A stretch of 64,000 nt of DNA, taken from Haemophilus parainfluenzae (GTDB lineage: Bacteria; Pseudomonadota; Gammaproteobacteria; Enterobacterales; Pasteurellaceae). Shown piece after piece: positions 1 through 8,935 of the stretch (its first letter is position 1; the number at the start of each line of letters is the position of its first letter). The position numbers and the translations under genes are program-made. The notes under the pieces were generated by a model. The model had not been told where the DNA came from, did no database searches, and saw only the letters and a list, made by a program, of their open reading frames with translations. The stretch covers positions 1 to 64,000 of the forward strand of contig NZ_QEPZ01000001.1 of NCBI RefSeq assembly GCF_003253005.1. Reading direction: 5' to 3'.

Positions 1-180
1 ACTTAAAAAGTATTATGAATTTCTAGTTAGCACCTATTAAGACTTCAAAATTAAAAAATATTTTTAAAACAAGTCAATCAACAAGTGCCCACACAGATTG
101 TCTGATATATTGTTAAAGAGCAAAAAAGAACGACGCACCGGTTTTATAAAGCTTCACAACAGCGCGTCGTTGTGTGGGGC
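1..180 (-). other. Leader of an rRNA operon (16S gene lies off the left edge)
   Basis: Read on the minus strand, this is the 5' leader of an rRNA transcript. Positions 110-122 give TGCTCTTTAACAA, identical to the E. coli boxA antitermination element. Upstream of it, an 8-bp inverted repeat (129-136 with 164-171) can form a leader hairpin. No 16S sequence is visible within the window, so the mature 16S should begin just beyond base 1. Identification rests on boxA plus the adjacent strong promoter. Confidence 0.85.
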
Positions 181-245
181 GTATTATAGGACTTTCAGGA
201 TTCTTTGCAAGTGCTTTTTTATAAAAAAATTCAATTTTTTTATTG
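181..245 (-). promoter_or_regulatory. rRNA operon promoter
   Basis: On the minus strand there is a -35 TTGCAA (205-210), a 16-bp spacer and a perfect -10 TATAAT (183-188), followed by a GC-rich discriminator typical of stringently controlled rRNA promoters. An A/T-rich tract at about 211-245 is a plausible UP element. Transcription runs leftward out of the window, divergent from the gene starting at 335. Confidence 0.88.
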
Positions 246-334
246 CTTGATGATTTAATCATCAATGTGAATTGTCTTTATTCAATATTCAAGGTAAATT
301 ACCTCCAAAGAGTAAGCAATCTAATGAGGTCTTT

Positions 335-1156
335 ATGAATTTTGAACAAATGATTGGTTTCGGGGTAGCAGGCAATTTTGCAGGACATTTAGAACAAGCC
401 GGCGAGGCGGCTGATTTCACTCAAGTAAAAACAGAAAATGCCATTCAACCCAAAGCGATTTTCCCATTTTATATGCCAAGCGAAAAAGCTGGCTTTCTTT
501 CTACCTTTCCTTTAAGTCACAATCAAATTAATTTTCCACAAGGTGCTGATAATCTGCAAATTGAGCCTGAAATTGCGCTTATTTGTGATCTGATCTATAA
601 AGGAAAGCTAGTTGAGCATATTATTCCGCACTATTTTGCCGCCTATAATGACTGCTCTATTCGTCGTCCTAATGCGAAAAAAATCTGTGAAAAGAAAAAC
701 TGGGGAGCGGCAAGTAAAGGCATTTCACCAAAACTGATTCCTCTTTCTTCCTTTATTAAAGGAAGTGAAATTGATCAATATCGTATCGCTTGCTTCCATA
801 AACGCAATCGCGAACTGAATACTTATGGTATTGACAGTCCTGCTATTGGTTATAGCTATTTCCACCAACAATTATTAGATTGGATCGTTGATAGAATGAA
901 TAATCAACCCGATGAGGGACCGATGAATCATATTGCTTCTTTATTAGAGCAAGCAAACTATCCGAAACAAGCGATTATTTGCATTGGCGCCACCCGTTAT
1001 ACCGAGTTCGGCGAAACACATTTCTTGCAACCTAATGATCTGAGTATTGTTGTCGTGTATAACGGTGAAAAATATTCTGCTGAGGAAATTGAGAAAATGG
1101 CAAGAGATGAAAAATTTGCAGATGACATTTCAGCGCTTATTCAAAAAGTGGTTTAG
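335..1156 (+). CDS. FAH-like conserved protein (DUF5718 type)
   Basis: 273 aa. The sequence resembles the fumarylacetoacetate hydrolase fold: a GNFAGHLEQAGEA segment near the N terminus and an IEPEIALICDL strand in which the acidic residues would sit where FAH enzymes bind metal. I believe it belongs to DUF5718, a family without known function; no substrate can be named. The frame is open back to a TTG at 272, but ATG 335 has a good ribosome site (GAGG, 7 nt upstream) and begins the recognisable domain, so I prefer it. It is divergent from the rRNA promoter and convergent with birA. Confidence 0.75.
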   Translation: MNFEQMIGFGVAGNFAGHLEQAGEAADFTQVKTENAIQPKAIFPFYMPSEKAGFLSTFPLSHNQINFPQGADNLQIEPEIALICDLIYKGKLVEHIIPHYFAAYNDCSIRRPNAKKICEKKNWGAASKGISPKLIPLSSFIKGSEIDQYRIACFHKRNRELNTYGIDSPAIGYSYFHQQLLDWIVDRMNNQPDEGPMNHIASLLEQANYPKQAIICIGATRYTEFGETHFLQPNDLSIVVVYNGEKYSAEEIEKMARDEKFADDISALIQKVV

Positions 1157-1244
1157 CATACATATAAAAAAATCTGCACCTCAATTGTTGGTTTGTTGAG
1201 TCCAACTTTTGGGGGGCAAAGCAATTTTGACCGCACTTTTTTGT

Positions 1245-2171
<927 letters not shown>

Positions 2172-2216
2172 TCATAAAAACCTTGGCAAATCTTACCATA
2201 AAAGCGAAAAAATTCA

Positions 2217-2290
2217 TTTTCAACCACATGAAAAATCTGTATAATCTCGCCGCAATATTTTTGAAACAATTTTTAACAGCGAGATATTGC
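2217..2290 (+). promoter_or_regulatory. guaB promoter and 5' leader hairpin
   Basis: -35 TTTTCA (2217-2222), 17-bp spacer, -10 TATAAT (2240-2245), then a GC-rich discriminator as in growth-rate-regulated promoters. The roughly 40-nt leader contains a 7-bp inverted repeat, GCAATAT (2252-2258) with ATATTGC (2284-2290), whose 3' arm ends one base before the guaB start and lies next to the weak ribosome site. This could limit initiation; that role is inference. Confidence 0.6.
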
Positions 2291-2291
2291 C

Positions 2292-3755
2292 ATGCTTAGA
2301 ATTAAACAAGAAGCTCTGACTTTTGACGACGTTCTACTCGTCCCAGCTCATTCAACTGTTCTTCCGAACACAGCTAACCTCTCAACTCAACTCACCAAAG
2401 AAATTCGCTTAAATATTCCTATGCTTTCTGCTGCGATGGATACTGTCACAGAAACCAAATTAGCGATCTCTTTAGCACAAGAAGGTGGCATCGGCTTTAT
2501 TCACAAAAATATGACGATCGAACGCCAAGCAGATCGTGTTCAAAAAGTGAAAAAATTCGAAAGCGGTATTGTTTCCGAACCAGTAACAGTTTCTCCAGAT
2601 TTAACTCTTGCAGCACTTGCTGAAATGGTGAAGAAAAACGGCTTCGCTGGCTACCCTGTTGTAGACGGTGAAAATAACTTAATCGGTATCATCACAGGTC
2701 GTGACACGCGTTTTGTAAAAGATTTAAGCAAAACTGTTTCACAATTAATGACGAAAAAAGAAGACTTAGTTACCGTAAAAGAAGGTGCAAGCCGTGAAAC
2801 AATTTTAGAATTAATGCATCAAAACCGCGTAGAGAAAGTACTTGTAGTGGATGGTGCATTCAAATTAAAAGGCATGATCACCGTTAAAGACTTCCAAAAA
2901 GCGGAACAAAAACCAAATGCATGTAAAGATGAATTTGGTCGTTTACGTGTCGGTGCGGCTGTAGGTGCAGGCCCAGGTAACGAAGAACGTATTGATGCTT
3001 TAGTGAAAGCCGGCGTAGATGTATTGTTAATCGACTCTTCTCACGGTCACTCAGAAGGCGTATTACAACGTGTTCGTGAAACTCGTGCAAAATATCCAAA
3101 CTTACCTATCGTTGCGGGTAACGTAGCAACGGCTGAAGGTGCTATCGCATTAGCAGACGCAGGCGCAAGCGCAGTGAAAGTAGGTATCGGCCCTGGTTCA
3201 ATTTGTACAACTCGTATCGTGACCGGTGTAGGTGTGCCACAAATCACTGCTATCGCAGATGCTGCTGCGGCATTAAAAGACCGTGGTATTCCAGTTATCG
3301 CGGACGGTGGTATCCGTTTCTCTGGTGACATTGCAAAAGCCATCGCTGCAGGCGCAAGCTGTGTAATGGTTGGATCTATGTTTGCCGGTACTGAAGAAGC
3401 ACCGGGTGAAATCGAACTTTACCAAGGCCGTGCATTTAAATCTTACCGTGGTATGGGCTCATTAGGTGCAATGGCGAAAGGCTCATCAGACCGTTACTTC
3501 CAATCTGATAACGCTGCAGACAAGCTCGTACCAGAAGGTATCGAAGGCCGTATTCCATACAAAGGTTACTTAAAAGAAATCATCCACCAACAAATGGGTG
3601 GCTTACGTTCTTGCATGGGCTTAACTGGCTGCGCAACCATCGAAGAATTACGCACGAAAGCAGAATTCGTTCGAATCAGTGGTGCAGGTATTAAAGAAAG
3701 CCACGTTCATGATGTAACCATTACCAAAGAAGCACCAAACTATCGTATGGGCTAA
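2292..3755 (+). CDS. guaB: IMP dehydrogenase
   Basis: 487 aa, the usual length (E. coli 488). It oxidises IMP to XMP with NAD+, the committed step of GMP synthesis. A TIM barrel is split by a CBS-domain pair (about residues 90-200), which binds regulatory nucleotides. The catalytic loop GPGSICTTR carries Cys305 (codon 3204-3206), which forms the thioimidate with IMP. The following gene, guaA, uses the product, but the two are separated by a terminator and 109 bp, so they may be expressed separately. Confidence 0.98.
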   Translation: MLRIKQEALTFDDVLLVPAHSTVLPNTANLSTQLTKEIRLNIPMLSAAMDTVTETKLAISLAQEGGIGFIHKNMTIERQADRVQKVKKFESGIVSEPVTVSPDLTLAALAEMVKKNGFAGYPVVDGENNLIGIITGRDTRFVKDLSKTVSQLMTKKEDLVTVKEGASRETILELMHQNRVEKVLVVDGAFKLKGMITVKDFQKAEQKPNACKDEFGRLRVGAAVGAGPGNEERIDALVKAGVDVLLIDSSHGHSEGVLQRVRETRAKYPNLPIVAGNVATAEGAIALADAGASAVKVGIGPGSICTTRIVTGVGVPQITAIADAAAALKDRGIPVIADGGIRFSGDIAKAIAAGASCVMVGSMFAGTEEAPGEIELYQGRAFKSYRGMGSLGAMAKGSSDRYFQSDNAADKLVPEGIEGRIPYKGYLKEIIHQQMGGLRSCMGLTGCATIEELRTKAEFVRISGAGIKESHVHDVTITKEAPNYRMG

Positions 3756-3760
3756 TCCGC

Positions 3761-3785
3761 AAGGTGGGCTTTGCCCGCCTTTTGT
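3761..3785 (+). terminator. Rho-independent terminator of guaB
   Basis: 9-bp stem AAGGTGGGC / GCCCGCCTT (one G-U pair) with a TTT loop, followed by TTTTGTTATTTT. Confidence 0.85.
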
Positions 3786-3864
3786 TATTTTAAAGTGCGG
3801 TTAATTTTTGCAAAATTTTGGAGAAAATTGACCGTCTACATTATCAATAATAAGAGCATTATAA

Positions 3865-5424
3865 ATGACAAACATCCACAACCATAAAATCCTGATCCTC
3901 GACTTCGGTTCACAATATACTCAACTGATTGCACGTCGTGTGCGTGAAATTGGTGTGTACTGCGAACTTTGGGCATGGGATGTGACTGAAGAACAAATCC
4001 GTGAATTTAATCCAGACGGTATCATTCTTTCTGGTGGTCCAGAAAGTACCACTGAAGAAAACAGCCCGCGTGCACCTGAATACGTATTTAATGCTGGCGT
4101 GCCTGTATTGGGTATTTGCTACGGCATGCAAACCATGGCAATGCAACTTGGTGGTTTAACTGAGACCTCTGATCATCGTGAATTCGGCTATGCTTCTGTT
4201 TTAATGGATAATCCAACCGCACTTTTCGCTCATTTAAATGATGGCGATAGCAAATTAGATGTTTGGATGAGCCATGGTGATAAAGTCACTCGTTTACCTC
4301 AAAACTTCCAAGTTACCGGGACTACTCCAACCTGCCCAATTGCAGCAATGTCTGATGAAAGCCGTCGTTTCTACGGAGTACAATTCCACCCAGAAGTAAC
4401 CCACACCAAAAAAGGTTTAGAATTATTAACTAATTTTGTCGTGAATATCTGTGGTTGCGAAACCAAATGGACAGCAGAAAACATCATTGAAGATGCCGTT
4501 GCTCGCATTAAAGAGCAAGTAGGCGATGATGAAGTGATTTTAGGTTTATCTGGTGGTGTAGACTCTTCTGTGGTTGCATTACTTTTACACCGTGCTATCG
4601 GCAAAAACTTACACTGCGTATTCGTGGATAACGGTTTGCTCCGCTTACACGAAGGTGACCAAGTCATGGAAATGTTCGGTGATAAATTCGGTTTAAATAT
4701 TACCCGTGTTGATGCTGAAAGCCGTTTCTTAGGCGAACTTGCAGGCGTATCAGATCCTGAAGCGAAACGTAAAATTATCGGTAAAGTATTCGTAGATGTA
4801 TTCGATGATGAATCGAAAAAACTCACTAATGTGAAATGGTTGGCACAAGGTACGATCTACCCTGACGTGATCGAATCTGCAGCAAGCAAAACTGGTAAAG
4901 CACATGTAATTAAATCACACCACAACGTAGGTGGCTTACCTGACTATATGAAACTTGGCTTAGTTGAACCTTTACGTGAATTATTTAAAGATGAAGTACG
5001 TAAAATCGGTTTAGCATTAGGCTTACCGGCTGAAATGATCAACCGCCACCCATTCCCTGGCCCAGGTTTAGGCGTGCGCGTATTAGGTGAAGTGAAAAAA
5101 GAATACTGCGATTTATTACGCCGTGCAGATGCGATCTTTATCGAGGAATTACGCAATAGCGGTTGGTATGAAAAAACCAGCCAAGCCTTCAGCGTATTCT
5201 TACCGGTGAAATCTGTCGGTGTAATGGGAGATGGCCGTAAATACGATTGGGTTATTTCTCTACGAGCAGTAGAAACAATCGATTTTATGACCGCACATTG
5301 GGCACATTTGCCTTATGATTTATTAGGCAAAGTATCTAACCGCATCATCAACGAAGTGAACGGCATTTCCCGCGTCGTGTATGACATCAGCGGAAAACCC
5401 CCAGCAACGATCGAGTGGGAATAA
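3865..5424 (+). CDS. guaA: GMP synthase (glutamine-hydrolysing)
   Basis: 519 aa. It converts XMP to GMP with ATP and glutamine. The N-terminal class-I amidotransferase domain has the nucleophile loop GICYGMQ and the GVQFHPEV histidine. Next is the N-type ATP pyrophosphatase domain with the P-loop GLSGGVDSS, then the C-terminal XMP-binding and dimerisation domain, ending IEWE as in the family. It follows guaB and is closed by its own strong terminator. Confidence 0.98.
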   Translation: MTNIHNHKILILDFGSQYTQLIARRVREIGVYCELWAWDVTEEQIREFNPDGIILSGGPESTTEENSPRAPEYVFNAGVPVLGICYGMQTMAMQLGGLTETSDHREFGYASVLMDNPTALFAHLNDGDSKLDVWMSHGDKVTRLPQNFQVTGTTPTCPIAAMSDESRRFYGVQFHPEVTHTKKGLELLTNFVVNICGCETKWTAENIIEDAVARIKEQVGDDEVILGLSGGVDSSVVALLLHRAIGKNLHCVFVDNGLLRLHEGDQVMEMFGDKFGLNITRVDAESRFLGELAGVSDPEAKRKIIGKVFVDVFDDESKKLTNVKWLAQGTIYPDVIESAASKTGKAHVIKSHHNVGGLPDYMKLGLVEPLRELFKDEVRKIGLALGLPAEMINRHPFPGPGLGVRVLGEVKKEYCDLLRRADAIFIEELRNSGWYEKTSQAFSVFLPVKSVGVMGDGRKYDWVISLRAVETIDFMTAHWAHLPYDLLGKVSNRIINEVNGISRVVYDISGKPPATIEWE

Positions 5425-5437
5425 CCTAAATCAATTT

Positions 5438-5467
5438 AAAGGGCAAATTATTTTGCCCTTTTCTTTT
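5438..5467 (+). terminator. Rho-independent terminator of guaA
   Basis: Perfect 10-bp stem AAAGGGCAAA / TTTGCCCTTT with a TTAT loop and a TTCTTTT tail. Confidence 0.9.
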
Positions 5468-5510
5468 ATCTATTGTTTAATATCCACAACTTTTCTTATC
5501 AAGATTCACT

Positions 5511-6446
5511 ATGGATATCACTTTTTTACTCGGCACTAAAATTATTTAACTGACACTCATTGTACTTATTGGCTATGGGTTGGTTAAATCAAAATTATTA
5601 AAATCTGAAGATAGCAAACCACTTTCCATTATTGGGCTTTATGTCATCAGCCCATCGGTGATGATTGAAGCATTTCAAATTAATTACACATCTGAAATCC
5701 TGCAAGGTTTGCAGCTTTCACTGCTTATGGCAGTATTTCTTCACATCATTCTGATTATTATTGGCCGTTTATTAAAGCGTCTATTAAACCTTGATCCTAT
5801 TGAGCACGCCACTTCCATTTATTCTAATTCTGGCAACTTGATTATTCCGATTGTGATGTCGCTATTTGGTAAAGAATGGGTCATTTACGCCAGCTGTTTT
5901 ATTGTGGTTCAAACCTTTCTATTTTGGACACATTGCCGTTTGATTATTGTAGGAAAAGGAAATTTATCGCTGAAGACGATTGCCAAAAACATCAATATTT
6001 GGTCAATTCTCGTCGGAGCATTTTTGTTTGCTTTTCAAATTAAGTTGCCAAACATTATCAATGGCACGCTCTCTTCTATTGGTTTGTTTATTGGTCCGAA
6101 TGCCATGCTTGTTGCAGGTATGCTGATTGCTGCAATTCCTTTACGAACCATCGTAGCATCCAAACGCATTTATTTAGTTACGCTATTGCGCTTGTTGATT
6201 ATTCCGCTTGTATTATTGGTATTAATAAAGCTCATTGGCTTTGTACATTGGGTTGAAAAAGGTGAAATTATCGTGCTGATTAGCTTTTTAGCTACCACTA
6301 GCCCTTCAGCTTCGACAGTGACACAAATGGCGGTGATTTATAACAACAATCCACAAAAAGCCAGCGCCATTTATGGGATAACGACGCTGCTTTGTATGTT
6401 TACTATGCCACTAGTGATTGCGTTATATCAAATGTGGAGTAAATAG
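5511..6446 (+). pseudogene. AEC-family transporter interrupted by a stop codon
   Basis: From ATG 5511 the frame reads MDITFLLGTKII, meets TAA at 5547-5549 (codon 13), and then stays open for 298 codons. Total length without the stop would be about 311 codons, normal for auxin-efflux-carrier (Mem_trans) family permeases. The remainder is strongly hydrophobic, with repeated membrane segments and a C-terminal half like family members. The stop falls inside the first membrane helix. Re-initiation at TTG 5580 would give 288 aa lacking most of that helix, without a convincing ribosome site. The substrate is unknown. Best read as a recent nonsense mutation. Confidence 0.7.
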
Positions 6447-6463
6447 AAGAAAAGTGCGGTCAA

Positions 6464-6709
6464 TTATTTAAGCACTTTTGATGCCGGTTGCTCTTTCTTC
6501 AAGCGATAAAGTTGATACAAATTAACGAAAACTAAGAATGCGTTTAGAAGTGCAACTGGATAAGATTTGATGATCAAACTGTAAATGACAAAGAGTATCG
6601 CCCCAATAGCATTGACAACTCTCAAATGAACAATTGATTTAAATAAAAAAGACACAGCCACAAAGAATGTTGCCAAATAACCTAATAATTCAATGAAATT
6701 AAATTCCAT
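6464..6709 (-). CDS. Small YgjV-like inner-membrane protein
   Basis: 81 aa from ATG 6709, which has a strong ribosome site (GGAGAGA, 5 bases ahead); a longer frame to 6745 has none. About three hydrophobic segments cover most of the protein (LLGYLATFFVAVSFLF, VNAIGAILFVIYSLII, VALLNAFLVFVNLY), with a charged tail. This resembles YgjV-family membrane proteins of unknown function, here in a short form. It lies downstream of azlD on the same strand, separated by a gap of about 120 bp. Confidence 0.7.
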   Translation of the reverse strand: MEFNFIELLGYLATFFVAVSFLFKSIVHLRVVNAIGAILFVIYSLIIKSYPVALLNAFLVFVNLYQLYRLKKEQPASKVLK

Positions 6710-6830
6710 AAATCTCTCCGTCAACAATGATTGAAGCGGCATCATAAAAGATTTTGGAATTCAGGGAAAGAGGCGAAATAAAAGCAACCGATTGCAATAT
6801 CAAGAAATTTTTATTTCGCTCAACATTCGC

Positions 6831-7160
6831 TTAGATAAAGACTTTTTGCACTAAAAACATATAAAAAATTGTGCCTGCCGAGATGGAAATAAACATATTC
6901 TTTTTCCAGAAATGCAATCCCAATACCAAAGCTCCCGCAATAAAATCGGGCAAGCCGTGATAACTACTCAACACATCCACATTTTTATAGCAATACACTA
7001 CTAACATTCCAAACATCGCGGCAGGTAATACTTTGCCGAGATAACGGATATATTCTGGAATAGGGCGATTTTCAGGAAAGATCCAGAAAGGCAACAAGCG
7101 GGTAAATTGCACGCACAAAATACAAATAGCAATGGTGATAATCTGTTCCATCAATGTCAT
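6831..7160 (-). CDS. azlD: AzlD-family amino-acid exporter small subunit
   Basis: 109 aa with about four hydrophobic helices. It matches the AzlD family, the small partner of AzlC in exporters of branched-chain amino acids and, in some bacteria, methionine. Its start overlaps the azlC stop by 4 bp (ATGA), indicating translational coupling. It is the last gene of the metR-azlC-azlD run. An 11-bp inverted repeat with a long loop downstream (6773-6819) may end the transcript. Confidence 0.85.
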   Translation of the reverse strand: MTLMEQIITIAICILCVQFTRLLPFWIFPENRPIPEYIRYLGKVLPAAMFGMLVVYCYKNVDVLSSYHGLPDFIAGALVLGLHFWKKNMFISISAGTIFYMFLVQKVFI

Positions 7161-7882
7161 TTTAGTGCCTCCAATTTAGGTGAAAGTTTAGGACGTCGTA
7201 CCGTTAATAGAATCCAGATACTGATTAGCGTTGGCACTAAAAAGTGTTCTTTCCCCACAATTAACAGAGATGCAAAAGCCACGCCTAAACCTAACAATGA
7301 ACTTTCGTGAGATTTTTCTTTTAGCCAGTTTTCAGCAAAGATTACGAGGAAAAGTGCTGTCATACCAAACTCTACCCCTTTTAAATCAAAAGGAATGATT
7401 GAACCAAATAGGTTACCTAATCCGGCTCCAACGACCCAATAGAGGTGGAGATAAAAACTGACAAAAAACATGTACCAGCCTTTATCTAAATGATCGGGGA
7501 TCTTCGCCATATAGTTTAGGGAAAAACTTTCATCTACTAGAGTACTAATTAAATACCAACGTTTTTTCCCAATTTGAGTACCATATTTTTCTAACATGGA
7601 AATGGCATAAAAAATCTGACGACCACTTACCATCAGCGTAACTAATGCAACACTTAAAGGCGAAAAAGGCATAACTAAGGCGGCGGCTGCAATAAATTCA
7701 ACAGATCCGGCATAAATTAATGCTGCCATTGCAACGGGGAACCAAACACCGAATCCAAGTGCTTTCATGTAAATGCCGTATGCAATGCCTAAAAATAAAA
7801 AGCCAGCAAGCATTGGCATGCTGTAAGGAAATGCTGCTTTTGCCGCGGCTTTGATGGGATTTTCTGTCACTACTTCTGACAT
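7157..7882 (-). CDS. azlC: AzlC-family amino-acid exporter large subunit
   Basis: 241 aa. The conserved AzlC features are visible: AFPYSMPMLAGFLFLGIAYG near the N terminus, IYAGSVEFIAAA and a SGRQIFYAISML segment. It forms an inner-membrane exporter with AzlD. It begins 9 bp after metR and overlaps azlD, so the three genes look like one operon. The MetR neighbour suggests methionine or homocysteine-related substrates rather than leucine-type amino acids; that is inference. Confidence 0.85.
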   Translation of the reverse strand: MSEVVTENPIKAAAKAAFPYSMPMLAGFLFLGIAYGIYMKALGFGVWFPVAMAALIYAGSVEFIAAAALVMPFSPLSVALVTLMVSGRQIFYAISMLEKYGTQIGKKRWYLISTLVDESFSLNYMAKIPDHLDKGWYMFFVSFYLHLYWVVGAGLGNLFGSIIPFDLKGVEFGMTALFLVIFAENWLKEKSHESSLLGLGVAFASLLIVGKEHFLVPTLISIWILLTVRRPKLSPKLEALK

Positions 7883-7891
7883 CTTGACCTA

Positions 7892-8821
7892 CTACAACGC
7901 TAAAACAGACAAACCAGGTAAGGTCGAAAAACTTTGTGCTTTTACTGTTTGATGGAAATCTTCGATATAAGCTAAATTGGCATCTTCTTTACGAATTGCC
8001 GCATAAAGGTTACTGTACAACCCTTCTTCTGTAATTTTACGTGCTACTACATACCCTTTTTCTAAATAAGGCAAGGCAGCCCAATAAGGCACAGTGGCAA
8101 TACCACGACGACTCGCCACTAACTGGATCAAGGCGATCGTTAGCTCTGTCGTACGACGAGGCGGATTAATACCTTTTGGTTTCAACACTTGACGATATAA
8201 ATCTAACATATCATCAGGCACAGGATAGGTTACCCAAGTTTCCTCAACAAAATCTTCCGCCTGCCAAACATCTTTATTCGCTAATGGATGATCTTTAGAA
8301 CAAATTCCCACCATTTCATAAGAAAACAGCGGCTTAAATAAAACATCATCATTTTGTTCAACGTCTGACACAATTGCCCAATCTGCACGATGAGATAATA
8401 ACAATCCTACCGGATCGGTATGGAAACCTGAGACGATATCCAATTCTACCAAGCTCCAATGTTGACGAAATTCATCCATCGCAGGCATTAACCAGTCGAA
8501 ACAGGTATGACACTCTACTGCAATTCGTAATTGCCCTGCATCACCGTGTTTTACACGTGCTAGCTCACGTTCGGCATCAACCACTTTTGGAAGAATTTCA
8601 TTGGCAAGACGAATCAAACGATCGCCTGCTGCAGTAAAACGCAATGGATTACTTTTACGCTCAAAAAGAGGTAAACCGAATTGCTCTTCCATTAACTTAA
8701 TTTGATGAGAAAGTGCCGATTGTGTTAAATAAACACGTTTTGCCGCCATCGAGACGCTGCCCGTTTCCTTTAAAGCAAGCAAGGTTCTTAGGTGACGAAG
8801 TTCAAGAAATGTGGGTTTCAT
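7892..8821 (-). CDS. metR: LysR-type regulator MetR
   Basis: 309 aa. N-terminal LysR winged helix-turn-helix (about residues 7-65, with TQSALSHQIKLME) and a C-terminal effector domain. It aligns closely with E. coli MetR, including LRIAVECHTCFDWLMPA where E. coli has LRIAIECHSCIQWLTPA, and the TTELTIALIQLVASRRGIA stretch. MetR uses homocysteine as co-inducer to control methionine genes. Here it heads an operon with azlCD rather than lying beside metE. No clear TGAA-N5-TTCA site was found just upstream. Confidence 0.85.
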   Translation of the reverse strand: MKPTFLELRHLRTLLALKETGSVSMAAKRVYLTQSALSHQIKLMEEQFGLPLFERKSNPLRFTAAGDRLIRLANEILPKVVDAERELARVKHGDAGQLRIAVECHTCFDWLMPAMDEFRQHWSLVELDIVSGFHTDPVGLLLSHRADWAIVSDVEQNDDVLFKPLFSYEMVGICSKDHPLANKDVWQAEDFVEETWVTYPVPDDMLDLYRQVLKPKGINPPRRTTELTIALIQLVASRRGIATVPYWAALPYLEKGYVVARKITEEGLYSNLYAAIRKEDANLAYIEDFHQTVKAQSFSTLPGLSVLAL

Positions 8822-8890
8822 TAGAATAATTCATAAAGTTATAGCATTAGATGAGCGACATGATAACGCAAATTAAATTTGTCGAAAAGA

Positions 8891-8928
8891 AAGTGCGGTC
8901 AAAAACGTTGATATTTTTGACCGCACTT
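8891..8928 (-). terminator. Uptake-signal hairpin terminator
   Basis: Two inverted uptake signals form a perfect 15-bp stem (8891-8905 with 8914-8928), placed just after the stop of the minus-strand gene ending at 8936 and followed on that strand by TTCTTTT. Confidence 0.8.
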
Positions 8929-8935
8929 AAGACGA

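Noticed and set aside
272-334. TTG start extending the FAH-like protein by 21 residues
   Set aside because: No ribosome site, and the ATG at 335 has GAGG at good spacing and begins the conserved part.
2884-3343. Long antisense open frames opposite guaB, guaA, fdnG and others
   Set aside because: They are shadows of strongly conserved genes, with no ribosome sites or recognisable products.
6773-6819. 11-bp inverted repeat GCGAAATAAAA/TTTTATTTCGC after azlD
   Set aside because: The loop is about 25 nt and the tail is weak, so I could not call it a firm terminator.
8822-8935. MetR operator (TGAA-N5-TTCA) upstream of metR
   Set aside because: No pair with correct spacing was found; only a loose GAATAATTC palindrome.
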